From positions 1 through 64,000 of the forward strand of contig CAMWYJ010000001.1 in the NCBI GenBank assembly GCA_947178445.1: a stretch of 64,000 bases of DNA. The letters are read 5' to 3'. Below are positions 1 through 7,000 of the stretch, one piece after another. Under the pieces are notes generated by a model. That model was not told the DNA's origin, did not search any database, and saw only the letters and a program-made list of their open reading frames with translations. Source of the stretch: an uncultured Clostridium sp. Its GTDB lineage: Bacteria; Bacillota; Clostridia; Lachnospirales; Lachnospiraceae. How positions within the stretch are numbered: the first letter of the stretch is position 1; the number at the start of each line of letters is the position of its first letter. The position numbers and the translations under genes are program-made.

Positions 1-145
1 ATTCCTCCTTTGATAATTCACCCTCGGCCTGCTTCTCCCGCTTTTCTTTTCGCATCTGGCTATCCAACTCATCTTCAATTTTATAATCAAATTCTTTATC
101 CAATGAAATCTCATTCAAAAGATTGTCCAGATAATTTTCATCCAT
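1..145 (-). CDS. N-terminal fragment of an unrecognised protein, cut by the window edge
   Basis: The reverse strand is open from an ATG at 145 to the window edge and begins MDENYLDNLLNEISLDKEFD. The residues visible are highly charged and rich in Glu and Lys, with no signal peptide or membrane segment. The start is supported by an AAAGAGGTG ribosome binding site about five bases upstream. Only about 48 residues can be seen, so no family is assigned. It is divergent from the small gene at 298. Confidence 0.6.
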   Translation of the reverse strand, partial: MDENYLDNLLNEISLDKEFDYKIEDELDSQMRKEKREKQAEGELSKEE

Positions 146-232
146 AAAAGCACCTCTTTAAAATATACTAATACCAAACAAACAAAAATATTGTACCATA
201 TCTTTATCATTTTAACAAGAAGATAAAAAGTA

Positions 233-261
233 TTGCATTTTACCAAATATTATAATATGAT
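233..261 (+). promoter_or_regulatory. Predicted sigma-A type promoter for the DUF6465 gene
   Basis: TTGCAT at 233-238 and TATGAT at 256-261 are separated by exactly 17 bases in an AT-rich region, about 37 bases upstream of the ATG at 298. Transcription would start near 268. It fits the consensus but is untested. Confidence 0.5.
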
Positions 262-297
262 TATATTATTCAAATATTTAAACAGGAGGGATTGCTT

Positions 298-498
298 ATG
301 AAAACAACCTTATATGTTGAATACCAGGAAAAGCAACTTACTGAAAAGGATTTAATCAAAAAGTCAAAAGCTCTTTGGACCGGAATGGGAAAAAAAGTTT
401 CTGAACTTACATCACTTAACGTATACGTTAAACCGGAAGAAAACATGGCTTATTGTGTATTTAACGAGGACATTTCTGCAGATTTTACTTTAGATTAA
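298..498 (+). CDS. Small DUF6465 family protein
   Basis: A 66-residue soluble protein beginning MKTTLYVEYQ. The motif YVKPEENMAYCVFN near the C-terminus matches my memory of the DUF6465 family, small proteins of unknown function common in Lachnospiraceae. The ATG at 298 is preferred over an in-frame TTG at 292 because AGGAGGG at 284-290 lies seven bases before it. It stands alone, with a promoter upstream and a bidirectional terminator downstream. There is no signal peptide, metal site or membrane segment. The function is unknown. Confidence 0.8.
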   Translation: MKTTLYVEYQEKQLTEKDLIKKSKALWTGMGKKVSELTSLNVYVKPEENMAYCVFNEDISADFTLD

Positions 499-534
499 AA
501 TTACATCTTATATTGGCTTAATATTACAAAATAA

Positions 535-584
535 AAAAGAGCTTTGGAGTTCGCAATTATTGCTATCCCAAAGGCTCTTTTTTT
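535..584. terminator. Bidirectional intrinsic terminator
   Basis: AAAGAGCTTTGG (left arm) and CCAAAGGCTCTTT (right arm) form a hairpin with one bulged G, flanked by an A-run on the left and a T-run on the right. It separates the convergent DUF6465 gene and the CheV-like gene and could serve both. Confidence 0.8.
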
Positions 585-599
585 ATAATTCAAACCCTA

Positions 600-1517
600 T
601 TATGTATTCGATGGATTATTGATAATCAAATTATCAATATAGGATACAAGCTGTGCAATCTCCGGCTTTGAAATCTGTGCATCCGCCCCAAGCCGTTCCC
701 CCTTACGTTTCATATCATCATTAATCAAGGATGAGAATACCATAATCGGTATATGCTTCAAACTGTCATCATTACGTATCAGGCGAATCAACCGATGCCC
801 ATCCATCTGTGGCATTTCAATATCTGTAATAATACATCTTGCACCATAATCTACACCATTATTCTTCTTAAGATTCAATAAATAATCCCATGCCTCCTGT
901 CCATTTGCAAACAAATGCAGATTAATATATCCTGATTTCGTTAAAGCATCAGAAATCAGCTTTTGTAACATTGGTGAATCTTCTGCAACTACTATTGGGA
1001 TATCATTACGTTCTCTCTCCCCTAATTGGGCAAGCTCAGACATCTTAAGACTTGTTTCCGGACAAATTTCTTCTACAATACGCTCAAAATCCAATACGAT
1101 AATCAAAGAATCCAGCTTCTTAATAATACCTGTTGCGATTCCAGCACCCGGTGCATTGACCGTTGCATCCGGCTTTACAATATCCATCCATGAAACACGA
1201 TGAATTCCGAGCACCTGTTCTACATCAAATGCAATATTCAGATTATTAAAATTTGTAATAATCAGCATATTATCCTTTTGATTTGGATTCTCTGAAAATC
1301 CTAATGCCGCAGCCAGATTAATTGCTGTAATAATCGTATCTCTAGGCATAAAAATACCTTCAATACATGGGTGTGAATTTGGCACTGGGGTAATATCAGT
1401 CATCGGCAAAATCTCACGAACCTTTGCCACATTAATTCCATAATGATTACCTGCAATCATAAACTCCAAAACTTCTAATTCATTCGTTCCACTCTCTAAT
1501 AAAATATTTGTATCCAT
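600..1517 (-). CDS. cheV: CheV-like chemotaxis coupling protein (CheW domain plus receiver)
   Basis: Residues about 12-165 form a CheW-type coupling domain (FMIAGNHYGINVAKVREI), and residues about 174-298 form a response regulator receiver. The receiver has the acidic pocket VVAEDS, the phosphorylatable Asp232 in ITDIEMPQMDG and the conserved Lys284 in SKP. This order is that of CheV, which links chemoreceptors to the CheA kinase and is thought to aid adaptation when phosphorylated. The 305-residue length is normal. AGGGGGCAAGAT precedes the ATG. It follows the lipoprotein gene by 10 bases, so the two are probably co-transcribed. No other chemotaxis gene is in the window. Confidence 0.9.
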   Translation of the reverse strand: MDTNILLESGTNELEVLEFMIAGNHYGINVAKVREILPMTDITPVPNSHPCIEGIFMPRDTIITAINLAAALGFSENPNQKDNMLIITNFNNLNIAFDVEQVLGIHRVSWMDIVKPDATVNAPGAGIATGIIKKLDSLIIVLDFERIVEEICPETSLKMSELAQLGERERNDIPIVVAEDSPMLQKLISDALTKSGYINLHLFANGQEAWDYLLNLKKNNGVDYGARCIITDIEMPQMDGHRLIRLIRNDDSLKHIPIMVFSSLINDDMKRKGERLGADAQISKPEIAQLVSYIDNLIINNPSNT

Positions 1518-1527
1518 ATCTTGCCCC

Positions 1528-2259
1528 CTATTTTATCTTAATGACATTCTCCATGTCATTATAATCAACTTTAAGCTCAATTGTATCTAATGTATCCTTT
1601 ATATTTTCTGAAATCTGGAAAATCAATACTGCCTCCTGGTCTTCATCAGGCTTCACAGATGTCTCTAATGTTCCCAGATCATCCATCAATATTGTCAACA
1701 TTGGATCCGCTGCCTTACTGCCATTACATACAATCCGGTAATCAATTGAACTGTCCAACAGAGATATATCTACTACATCCTCTGTTGTATTGGTCACGTT
1801 AAAGCGGACAACTAAAAGCTTATATCCATTAGATGCCTCTAAATATATGGATTCATCATCTCCATCTGTAGTTGGATACTGATCCATAACCTGGTAATCC
1901 TTAAATGTGATAGATGCTCCTTCAATTCCGACAATCTTTGCAATATCATGCTCCGTTCCAACCGAAACTTCCTCCACCTCTACCGGCTTCTTCTCACTGA
2001 CCCCTTTCTCGGGCTCTTCTGTTTCTTCCTCCGTTGCTGCTTCCTCCTCAGTTTCGGCAGATCCTTCCTCCGTCTTTGCTTCCTGCATACCCTCTGCAAT
2101 ACGATCCTCATAATTCAAATCATACTTTAGCAAAAGCCCCGCAGCATATTCTGCAATCATTGTGGATTGTTCCTCTGTTAAGTCTATTACATCATTACAT
2201 CCTGTCAACATGACACAACACAATATGCCAACAAGGAAACCTTTCATCTTCTTTAACAT
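1528..2259 (-). CDS. Predicted lipoprotein with acidic linker and DUF4352-like domain
   Basis: This encodes a 243-residue secreted lipoprotein: lysine-rich start, hydrophobic stretch, then the lipobox LTGC about 21 residues in, giving a lipidated Cys. An extended Glu/Thr-rich linker (about residues 65-100) is followed by a beta-rich domain with YKLLVVRFNVTN, which resembles DUF4352-type immunoglobulin-like domains (family call is inference). The ATG at 2259 is chosen over an in-frame GTG at 2277 because AGAGGGAAG lies directly before it. The gene runs 10 bases ahead of the CheV-like gene. A dispersed repeat ends about 40 bases upstream. The ligand and role are unknown. Confidence 0.75.
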   Translation of the reverse strand: MLKKMKGFLVGILCCVMLTGCNDVIDLTEEQSTMIAEYAAGLLLKYDLNYEDRIAEGMQEAKTEEGSAETEEEAATEEETEEPEKGVSEKKPVEVEEVSVGTEHDIAKIVGIEGASITFKDYQVMDQYPTTDGDDESIYLEASNGYKLLVVRFNVTNTTEDVVDISLLDSSIDYRIVCNGSKAADPMLTILMDDLGTLETSVKPDEDQEAVLIFQISENIKDTLDTIELKVDYNDMENVIKIK

Positions 2260-2301
2260 AATCTTCCCTCTATTCACTCACAATCATATATATATTCTAT
2301 A

Positions 2302-2436
2302 CATATGTCACCAATTTTCAAAGAAACTTCGTTTGTTGCAATAGTCGCCAAATGTATATACAAGTATCTACGCTTGGCTCGTTATCTGCACAAATTGATG
2401 ACCTGCCCTCTCATCAGCGCAATTCATTATATCACG
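2302..2436 (-). repeat. Dispersed intergenic repeat A, copy 1
   Basis: About 130 bases match 51231-51364 almost perfectly; within the core I see only an A/G change, a one-base indel and one more substitution. Shared landmarks are ATGTCACCAATTTTC at one end and CAAATGTATATACAAGTATC in the middle. Both copies have the same orientation and both end about 40 bases upstream of a minus-strand gene (here the lipoprotein, there hisC). A short reading frame runs through both copies but has no ribosome binding site, so I treat the unit as non-coding. A leader element, mobile promoter or MITE are all possible. Confidence 0.85.
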
Positions 2437-2450
2437 AATTATTCTCAACT

Positions 2451-3998
2451 TCAACATTTTTCACCATTGTTGTTATGTTGCTTTGCAAGCTCTAATTCAA
2501 AATAGAACACAACACCTTTATCTTTATTGTAGGCACCAAATGCTCTGCCGTGCTGTTTCATAGTCGCCGCCACAATAGACAAGCCAATACCACTTCCTCC
2601 ATATTCCCGTGTTCTGGCCTTATCCACCTTATAAAACTTAATCCATATTTTTTCCAATTCTTCTTCTGGAATTGCATTCCCTTCATTGTATACATTGATT
2701 CGCACCAAATCATCCCGCTCTTCTATTGAAATGAATACATTCCCTTCTTCATTGGCATAATGTATCGCATTTACCAGATAATTTGTATAAACTTCTTCAA
2801 TCATAAATTCATCTGCCCATACATACAAAGCTTCTTCATATGGAAAGTGAAGATACACATGATTTTGCTGTAATAAAATATCGGAAGAAGCATTGATATT
2901 TCTCATAAGCTCAATCAAATCAAAGCGTTCAAAATTCACTTTGTTTGTACCAAATTCCAGTTCATTTAGAGTGAGAAGCTTTTTGACCATAGTATTCATG
3001 CGGTCAGCCTCGTCCATAATTACCTCACAGTAAAATTCCCGGCTCTCCACATCATCTGATATATTTTCTTTAAGCCCCTCTGCATATCCCTGAATCAATG
3101 CAATTGGAGTCTTTAATTCGTGGGAAACATGTGATAAAAACTCTTTCCGCATTTCATCAATTTGGATTTTTTCTTCAATATCCTTTGTCAGCTTGGCATT
3201 TGCTGTCTTTAACTCAGAAATCGTAGCCTCTAATTCCTTTGACATAGCGTTAATACTGTTACCAAGCTCTCCGATTTCATCCTTTGATTTGCTCTCAACC
3301 TTTGTATCAAAATCAAGCTGCGCCATCCTCTTTGCAGCTACTGCCATCTCGTGAATTGGGCGCACATAGTAGCTACTGGCAAAAAACATGGCAAGACAAC
3401 CCACAATAATGGCAGCAATTCCCACATATACATATAAATGCATAGTGGCGATAACACTTTCATTAAATCGGGTTGCAGAAGACCGAAGCGCAATCAGACT
3501 TCCATCATCTAGTACACCTACTAAATCAAAAAAAGTCTCATTCATCTCCTCATCATAATTCTGATGAAATATGGAATATCCATTTCCACTATCCGAGAAA
3601 AAACTCTCTAAATCCTTCTCTCCTGTTCCATCAAGTAACTGTGCAATCGCCTGCATGCTTTCCCACATCTGACTCTCCGGATTGGTATTGCTGTAAATTT
3701 TGCTTATCCCATCTTCGTCTACATGAAGAACAAAAATGCTAATTTCACCCCTTGCAGCCAGTTTTGACAAATGTTCCTTAATCTGGATTTCATTAAGGCC
3801 TTCCGTGTTAAACACACCATTAATCTCATTATACATATTCTGCATACGATCCTGCAGTTCACCTAGAAAATATGTTTTCACAAATAATTGCGTTGTACAA
3901 ATTGAGACAAATACCGTCAATGTCATCATAATCATTAACAGCATCGTTAATTTAAAACGCAATGAATGCTTATACCGACTAATCATCTCACACTCCAT
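2451..3998 (-). CDS. Sensor histidine kinase of a two-component system
   Basis: Order of parts: a membrane helix at about residues 15-38, an extracellular sensor region of about 150 residues, a second helix at about 185-207, a HAMP linker (YYVRPIHEM to EIGELGNSINAMS), a HisKA domain with the phospho-acceptor His near 293 in HVSHELKTPIA, and a HATPase domain with N-box NYLVNAIHYA and G-box GSGIGLSIV. It should autophosphorylate and pass phosphate to the OmpR-type regulator encoded upstream at 4162-4842. The ATG at 3998 is used, though an ATG at 3986 preceded by GGAGTG is equally possible. The gap to the regulator gene is 163 bases and holds two competing hairpins. The stimulus is unknown. Confidence 0.92.
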   Translation of the reverse strand: MECEMISRYKHSLRFKLTMLLMIMMTLTVFVSICTTQLFVKTYFLGELQDRMQNMYNEINGVFNTEGLNEIQIKEHLSKLAARGEISIFVLHVDEDGISKIYSNTNPESQMWESMQAIAQLLDGTGEKDLESFFSDSGNGYSIFHQNYDEEMNETFFDLVGVLDDGSLIALRSSATRFNESVIATMHLYVYVGIAAIIVGCLAMFFASSYYVRPIHEMAVAAKRMAQLDFDTKVESKSKDEIGELGNSINAMSKELEATISELKTANAKLTKDIEEKIQIDEMRKEFLSHVSHELKTPIALIQGYAEGLKENISDDVESREFYCEVIMDEADRMNTMVKKLLTLNELEFGTNKVNFERFDLIELMRNINASSDILLQQNHVYLHFPYEEALYVWADEFMIEEVYTNYLVNAIHYANEEGNVFISIEERDDLVRINVYNEGNAIPEEELEKIWIKFYKVDKARTREYGGSGIGLSIVAATMKQHGRAFGAYNKDKGVVFYFELELAKQHNNNGEKC

Positions 3999-4046
3999 TT
4001 ATCCCTGCGAGCAACGAACCAAATGGCTGTTTGCAGACATTTGCGA

Positions 4047-4124
4047 CCACCGCAAGAGTCAAACCCCCGCCCCTTGGAGCGTTTCAAATTTGATGCTTCA
4101 CTGCTTGCGGTGGGGTTTTTGACT
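4047..4124 (-). promoter_or_regulatory. Competing hairpins in the leader between regulator and kinase genes
   Basis: CCACCGCAAG (4047-4056) pairs perfectly with CTTGCGGTGG (4104-4113). AGTCAAACCCCC (4057-4068) pairs imperfectly with GGGGTTTTTGACT (4112-4124). The arms are interleaved, so the two stems exclude each other or form a pseudoknot. The segment sits about 50 bases before the kinase start in the probable operon transcript. It could be an attenuator or partial terminator that sets the kinase-to-regulator ratio, but that is inference. Confidence 0.5.
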
Positions 4125-4161
4125 GGTATATCTTATACATTGGTATTACTCTTTTTGGCAG

Positions 4162-4842
4162 TTACTCCTCCACTTCGAACTTATATCCCATTCCCCAGAT
4201 GGTTTTGATATAATCCCCACATTCCCCCAACTTGCTCCTCAGCTTCTTTACGTGGGTATCAATCGTTCTTGCATCCCCAAAATAATCATAATTCCACACA
4301 TTATTGAGAATCTTCTCCCTTGAAAGTGCAACCCCCTGGTTCACAAAAAAATAATTAAGCAGTTCAAATTCCTTAAAGCTTAATTCCACACTTTTTCCCT
4401 TTACCTTAACAGTATGTGCAGAGATATCTAATTCAATCTCACCGGCAGTAAGCTTTTCTTCCTTGGCCGTTAATGATGTCCGCCGCAAAACAGCTTCCAC
4501 TCTTGCAACCAAAATCTTTGGGCTGAATGGTTTTGAGATATATTCATCCACACCAAGCTCAAAACCCAAAAGCTCATCTCTCTCATCTGATTTTGCAGTC
4601 AGCATGATAATCGGTATTTGTGAAAATGCACGAATCTCCTTACACACCTGCCATCCGTCCATCTTCGGCATCATTACATCAAGAATAACTAATGCAATAT
4701 CCTTATTCTCAATAAAGATATCCACTGCCTCCTCACCATTCGCTGCCTCTAATACCGTATATTCCTTTCGCACCAGAAAGTCTTTTACCAGCTTTCGCAT
4801 ACGGCTTTCGTCATCTACCACTAAAATCTTAATTTCGTTCAC
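4162..4842 (-). CDS. OmpR/PhoB family response regulator
   Basis: A 226-residue protein with a receiver domain (residues 1-120: acidic pair in VVDDES, phosphorylatable Asp55 in VILDVMMPKMDG, Lys104 in SKPFSP) and a C-terminal winged-helix DNA-binding domain (about 130-225: FKEFELLNYF, RTIDTHVKKLRSKLG, IKTIWGMGYKFE). It is the expected partner of the kinase downstream. The start is a GTG at 4842 placed after AAGGAGGCAGGCTT. The 76-base upstream region contains a TATAAT and a 9-bp inverted repeat (see 4873-4918), so autoregulation is possible. Confidence 0.93.
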   Translation of the reverse strand: MNEIKILVVDDESRMRKLVKDFLVRKEYTVLEAANGEEAVDIFIENKDIALVILDVMMPKMDGWQVCKEIRAFSQIPIIMLTAKSDERDELLGFELGVDEYISKPFSPKILVARVEAVLRRTSLTAKEEKLTAGEIELDISAHTVKVKGKSVELSFKEFELLNYFFVNQGVALSREKILNNVWNYDYFGDARTIDTHVKKLRSKLGECGDYIKTIWGMGYKFEVEE

Positions 4843-4872
4843 AAGCCTGCCTCCTTAAATTCGACCTCGACT

Positions 4873-4918
4873 GTCACATTTGTTCCATTATAGGGTATAA
4901 ATATGTTAAAAATGTGAC
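4873..4918 (-). promoter_or_regulatory. Inverted repeat GTCACATTT / AAATGTGAC around a possible -10 box
   Basis: GTCACATTT (4873-4881) and AAATGTGAC (4910-4918) are perfect reverse complements 28 bases apart, and the minus strand carries TATAAT between them. This fills nearly the entire spacer upstream of the response regulator. The arms could be operator half-sites for the regulator itself. No convincing -35 box is visible, which would be consistent with an activated promoter. Confidence 0.45.
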
Positions 4919-5467
4919 CTATTTTTCACTATCGATATTTAATTCTGCCTCTCTATCCTTTACCGCCTGTTCCCTTTGTTCCAGTTCTTCCTGCCATGCC
5001 GAATATTTGTCAGATACCTTGTGCTCCGCATTGATATATTTTGCATTCGGATTCACTGCTGCAATTACAAACATGGCAACCACCATAAATGCCATTGCGG
5101 CAATCGCAATTTTCAGTCTATTCTGAACCACTGTCATCCGTTCTAATTTGGATTCTAACAGACTGATCCTGTTTACCTTGTCATATTCCATCTTTATTGG
5201 AAGAATAATCGTTTTCAGGCTCTCTTCTTCATATCCAAATTCGGTAATCAAACGTTGCCTTAGCTCATGTAAGAAATGATAGCCAATTACTGTTTTGAAC
5301 ATATCCCGTTCAATCAGCTTTGAATAAAGTTCAAAGCATACATTTTCATCTTCTAATGGTGTATTTCCTTTTATTACCTCAATATTTTTCTTTTCTTTTA
5401 ATGCAATCTGGGCTTCCTTATAGCTTGGAAACACAAATCCATCCACAACCAATGTCTCTTGCTCCAT
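4919..5467 (-). CDS. Single-pass membrane protein with coiled-coil tail, function unknown
   Basis: A 182-residue protein beginning MEQETLVVDGF. The N-terminal 120 residues are soluble and helical, followed by one membrane helix (about 122-145, IAIAAMAFMVVAMFVIAAV) and a charged C-terminal segment (AWQEELEQREQAVKDREAEL) typical of a coiled coil. The ATG at 5467 is preferred over one at 5488 because GGGAGATAAT precedes it. It lies 76 bases upstream of the two-component system and may share a transcript with it. I do not recognise the family. Confidence 0.65.
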   Translation of the reverse strand: MEQETLVVDGFVFPSYKEAQIALKEKKNIEVIKGNTPLEDENVCFELYSKLIERDMFKTVIGYHFLHELRQRLITEFGYEEESLKTIILPIKMEYDKVNRISLLESKLERMTVVQNRLKIAIAAMAFMVVAMFVIAAVNPNAKYINAEHKVSDKYSAWQEELEQREQAVKDREAELNIDSEK

Positions 5468-5577
5468 ATTATCTCCCATCCAAATCATAATAATAACATT
5501 CTACGCTCTTTTAAAATGATAGTAAAGTAGTCATTTACATATTATGCTACAAGAAATTGAGAAGTAATTTCCTATGC

Positions 5578-5617
5578 ACAAAAAAGTGCCTGTAACCGTT
5601 TCAATTACAAGCACCTG
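5578..5617 (-). terminator. Intrinsic terminator after the tmRNA
   Basis: On the minus strand AGGTGCTTGTAA and TTACAGGCACT pair around a short loop and are followed by TTTTTTG. It begins eight bases past the tmRNA 3' end. Confidence 0.85.
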
Positions 5618-5624
5618 TCCTGAG

Positions 5625-5966
5625 TGGACCTGGCGGGAATCGAACCCGCGTCCGAAGACTCTTCCATCATGGCATCTCCCATTACAGTCGCTTTACTGAC
5701 ATTCCCTCAAACTGCCGCCAACCGACAGGCTGCAGCCCTTAGTAGCTTCATAAATCTTTTGACAAGTCAAAGCTTTCCTGCCAAAGTTCCCCACTGTTTT
5801 GATGCCTTATCCTAAGCCGTGAGTCAACTTAGGTAAGACAGCTGCCATTAGGCAGCGTACGCTAACTTATTGTCTGCGTTTATATTTATTTCCAAGTTTT
5901 TAGATGGTCCTGGTCCATCAATGGCTTCCATAATTTCTAAATCCCCGTCGAAACCAGTACAAGCCC
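5625..5966 (-). ncRNA. ssrA: tmRNA (transfer-messenger RNA)
   Basis: The 5' end GGGCTTG pairs with the 3' end CAGGTCC (two wobble pairs) to form the acceptor stem. TGGTTTCGACGGGGAT, a hallmark of tmRNA, follows the 5' end, and GGTTCGATTCC forms the T-arm near the 3' end. The discriminator A is not followed by an encoded CCA. The tag reading frame is GCA at 5875-5877 to a TAA at 5848-5850 and gives ADNKLAYAA, ending in the usual AA degron. tmRNA with SmpB frees stalled ribosomes and tags the unfinished protein for proteolysis. smpB lies 540 bases upstream on the same strand. Confidence 0.96.
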
Positions 5967-6015
5967 TGGTTTTTTGAATTTAAAAATATTTTATTATATG
6001 ATAAATTGAATCAGG

Positions 6016-6420
6016 CTATTCCTCTGAATTACCCTCAGAATCTGCCCCATTCTCTGAATCATCTTCGTCTGCATTGTCTGTATCTGCCTTACCATCCTCA
6101 GAATCTGCTGCCTCTTCAATAGCATCCATAATCTCATCCTCTGCCGATTCCTCTGATGTCTCAGAAGAAGCAGAAAAATTCGGAACATCGGATGCATGTG
6201 CTTCCTCAATATAATTACTGATAAATGCTGATAAGGTTGCATCACCGACAAACTTTGGGATACTCCTGTAAATATTGATTCCAAGCGGGACTCCGACAAT
6301 TGCCCCAATCACCAAAGCTGCAATAATACACTTAACAGCAATCTTTACCTTCCGCTGTCTTTCCAGTTTTTTTCTGTTGTACTTTTCATATTTTCTGCGT
6401 TCGACCTTTTCCTGACTCAT
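6016..6420 (-). CDS. Small single-pass membrane protein with acidic tail
   Basis: A 134-residue protein with a strongly basic N-terminal segment (VERRKYEKYNRKKLERQRK), one membrane helix at about 29-51 (CIIAALVIGAIVGVPLGINIY), and a long Glu/Asp/Ser-rich tail that probably lies outside the membrane. TGGGAGGACGAT precedes the ATG. It lies between smpB and ssrA and the spacing allows co-transcription with smpB. The charge layout could suit a membrane anchor, but no function is assigned. Confidence 0.7.
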   Translation of the reverse strand: MSQEKVERRKYEKYNRKKLERQRKVKIAVKCIIAALVIGAIVGVPLGINIYRSIPKFVGDATLSAFISNYIEEAHASDVPNFSASSETSEESAEDEIMDAIEEAADSEDGKADTDNADEDDSENGADSEGNSEE

Positions 6421-6503
6421 ATCGTCCTCCCATATATCTTTCGTCTTAAATAGATTACCACATTTCTGTGAAAAATAAAACCGAAAATTTCGTGAATTTA
6501 TGA

Positions 6504-6974
6504 TTACCTCATATTTCTTATTTTAAATTCTTTTTCAGCTTCCCGCTTCATGTCCTTTTTTGCAATATCATTTCTCTTATCATAAAGTTTTTTACCACGG
6601 GCAAGACCAATCTCCACCTTCACAAGGCTGTCTTTAAAATATACTTTAAGCGGCACAATTGTGTATCCCTTAAGCTTTGCCTGTCCCATGATCCTGTTGA
6701 TTTCATATCTGTGTAGCAAAAGCTTTCTTGGGCGGAGTGGATCCTTATTAAAAATGTTTCCCTTTTCATAAGGTGAAATATGCATCTGACGGATTATCAC
6801 CTCTCCATTCTCCACCGCAACAAAAGCCTCTTTTATACTGCAATGGCCAAGCCGCAGGGACTTCACTTCGGTTCCGTGAAGGGCAATACCCGCCTCATAC
6901 TTCTCATCAATAAAATAGTCAAAATATGCTTTTTTGTTATTTGCAATCAATCGCTCACCTTTTTGCTTTGGCAT
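6504..6974 (-). CDS. smpB: SsrA-binding protein SmpB
   Basis: At 156 residues this matches the usual SmpB length. Family signatures are [20 protein letters not shown] at the start, [38 protein letters not shown] in the middle, and the basic tail [19 protein letters not shown] that enters the mRNA channel. SmpB binds the tRNA-like part of tmRNA and brings it to stalled ribosomes. The gene follows rnr by 26 bases, and ssrA is downstream, the conserved arrangement in Firmicutes. AGAGGGATGTT precedes the start. Confidence 0.97.
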   Translation of the reverse strand: MPKQKGERLIANNKKAYFDYFIDEKYEAGIALHGTEVKSLRLGHCSIKEAFVAVENGEVIIRQMHISPYEKGNIFNKDPLRPRKLLLHRYEINRIMGQAKLKGYTIVPLKVYFKDSLVKVEIGLARGKKLYDKRNDIAKKDMKREAEKEFKIRNMR

Positions 6975-7000
6975 AACATCCCTCTTTTCCTAACATTCTT

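Noticed and set aside
1907-2113. Plus-strand Ser-rich frame opposite the lipoprotein
   Set aside because: It is the complement of the Glu/Thr-rich linker of the lipoprotein and has no ribosome binding site.
2305-2505. Short plus-strand reading frame through repeat A, also present at 51213-51395
   Set aside because: The two frames are similar only because the DNA repeat is; no ribosome binding site precedes either and the frames end at different points outside the repeat.
5624-5815. Plus-strand reading frame starting MDLAGIEPASEDSS
   Set aside because: This is the antisense of the tmRNA 3' half.
5625-5966. tRNA gene suggested by GGTTCGATTCC near 5640
   Set aside because: The T-arm belongs to the tmRNA; the TGGTTTCGACGGGG signature and tag frame identify it.
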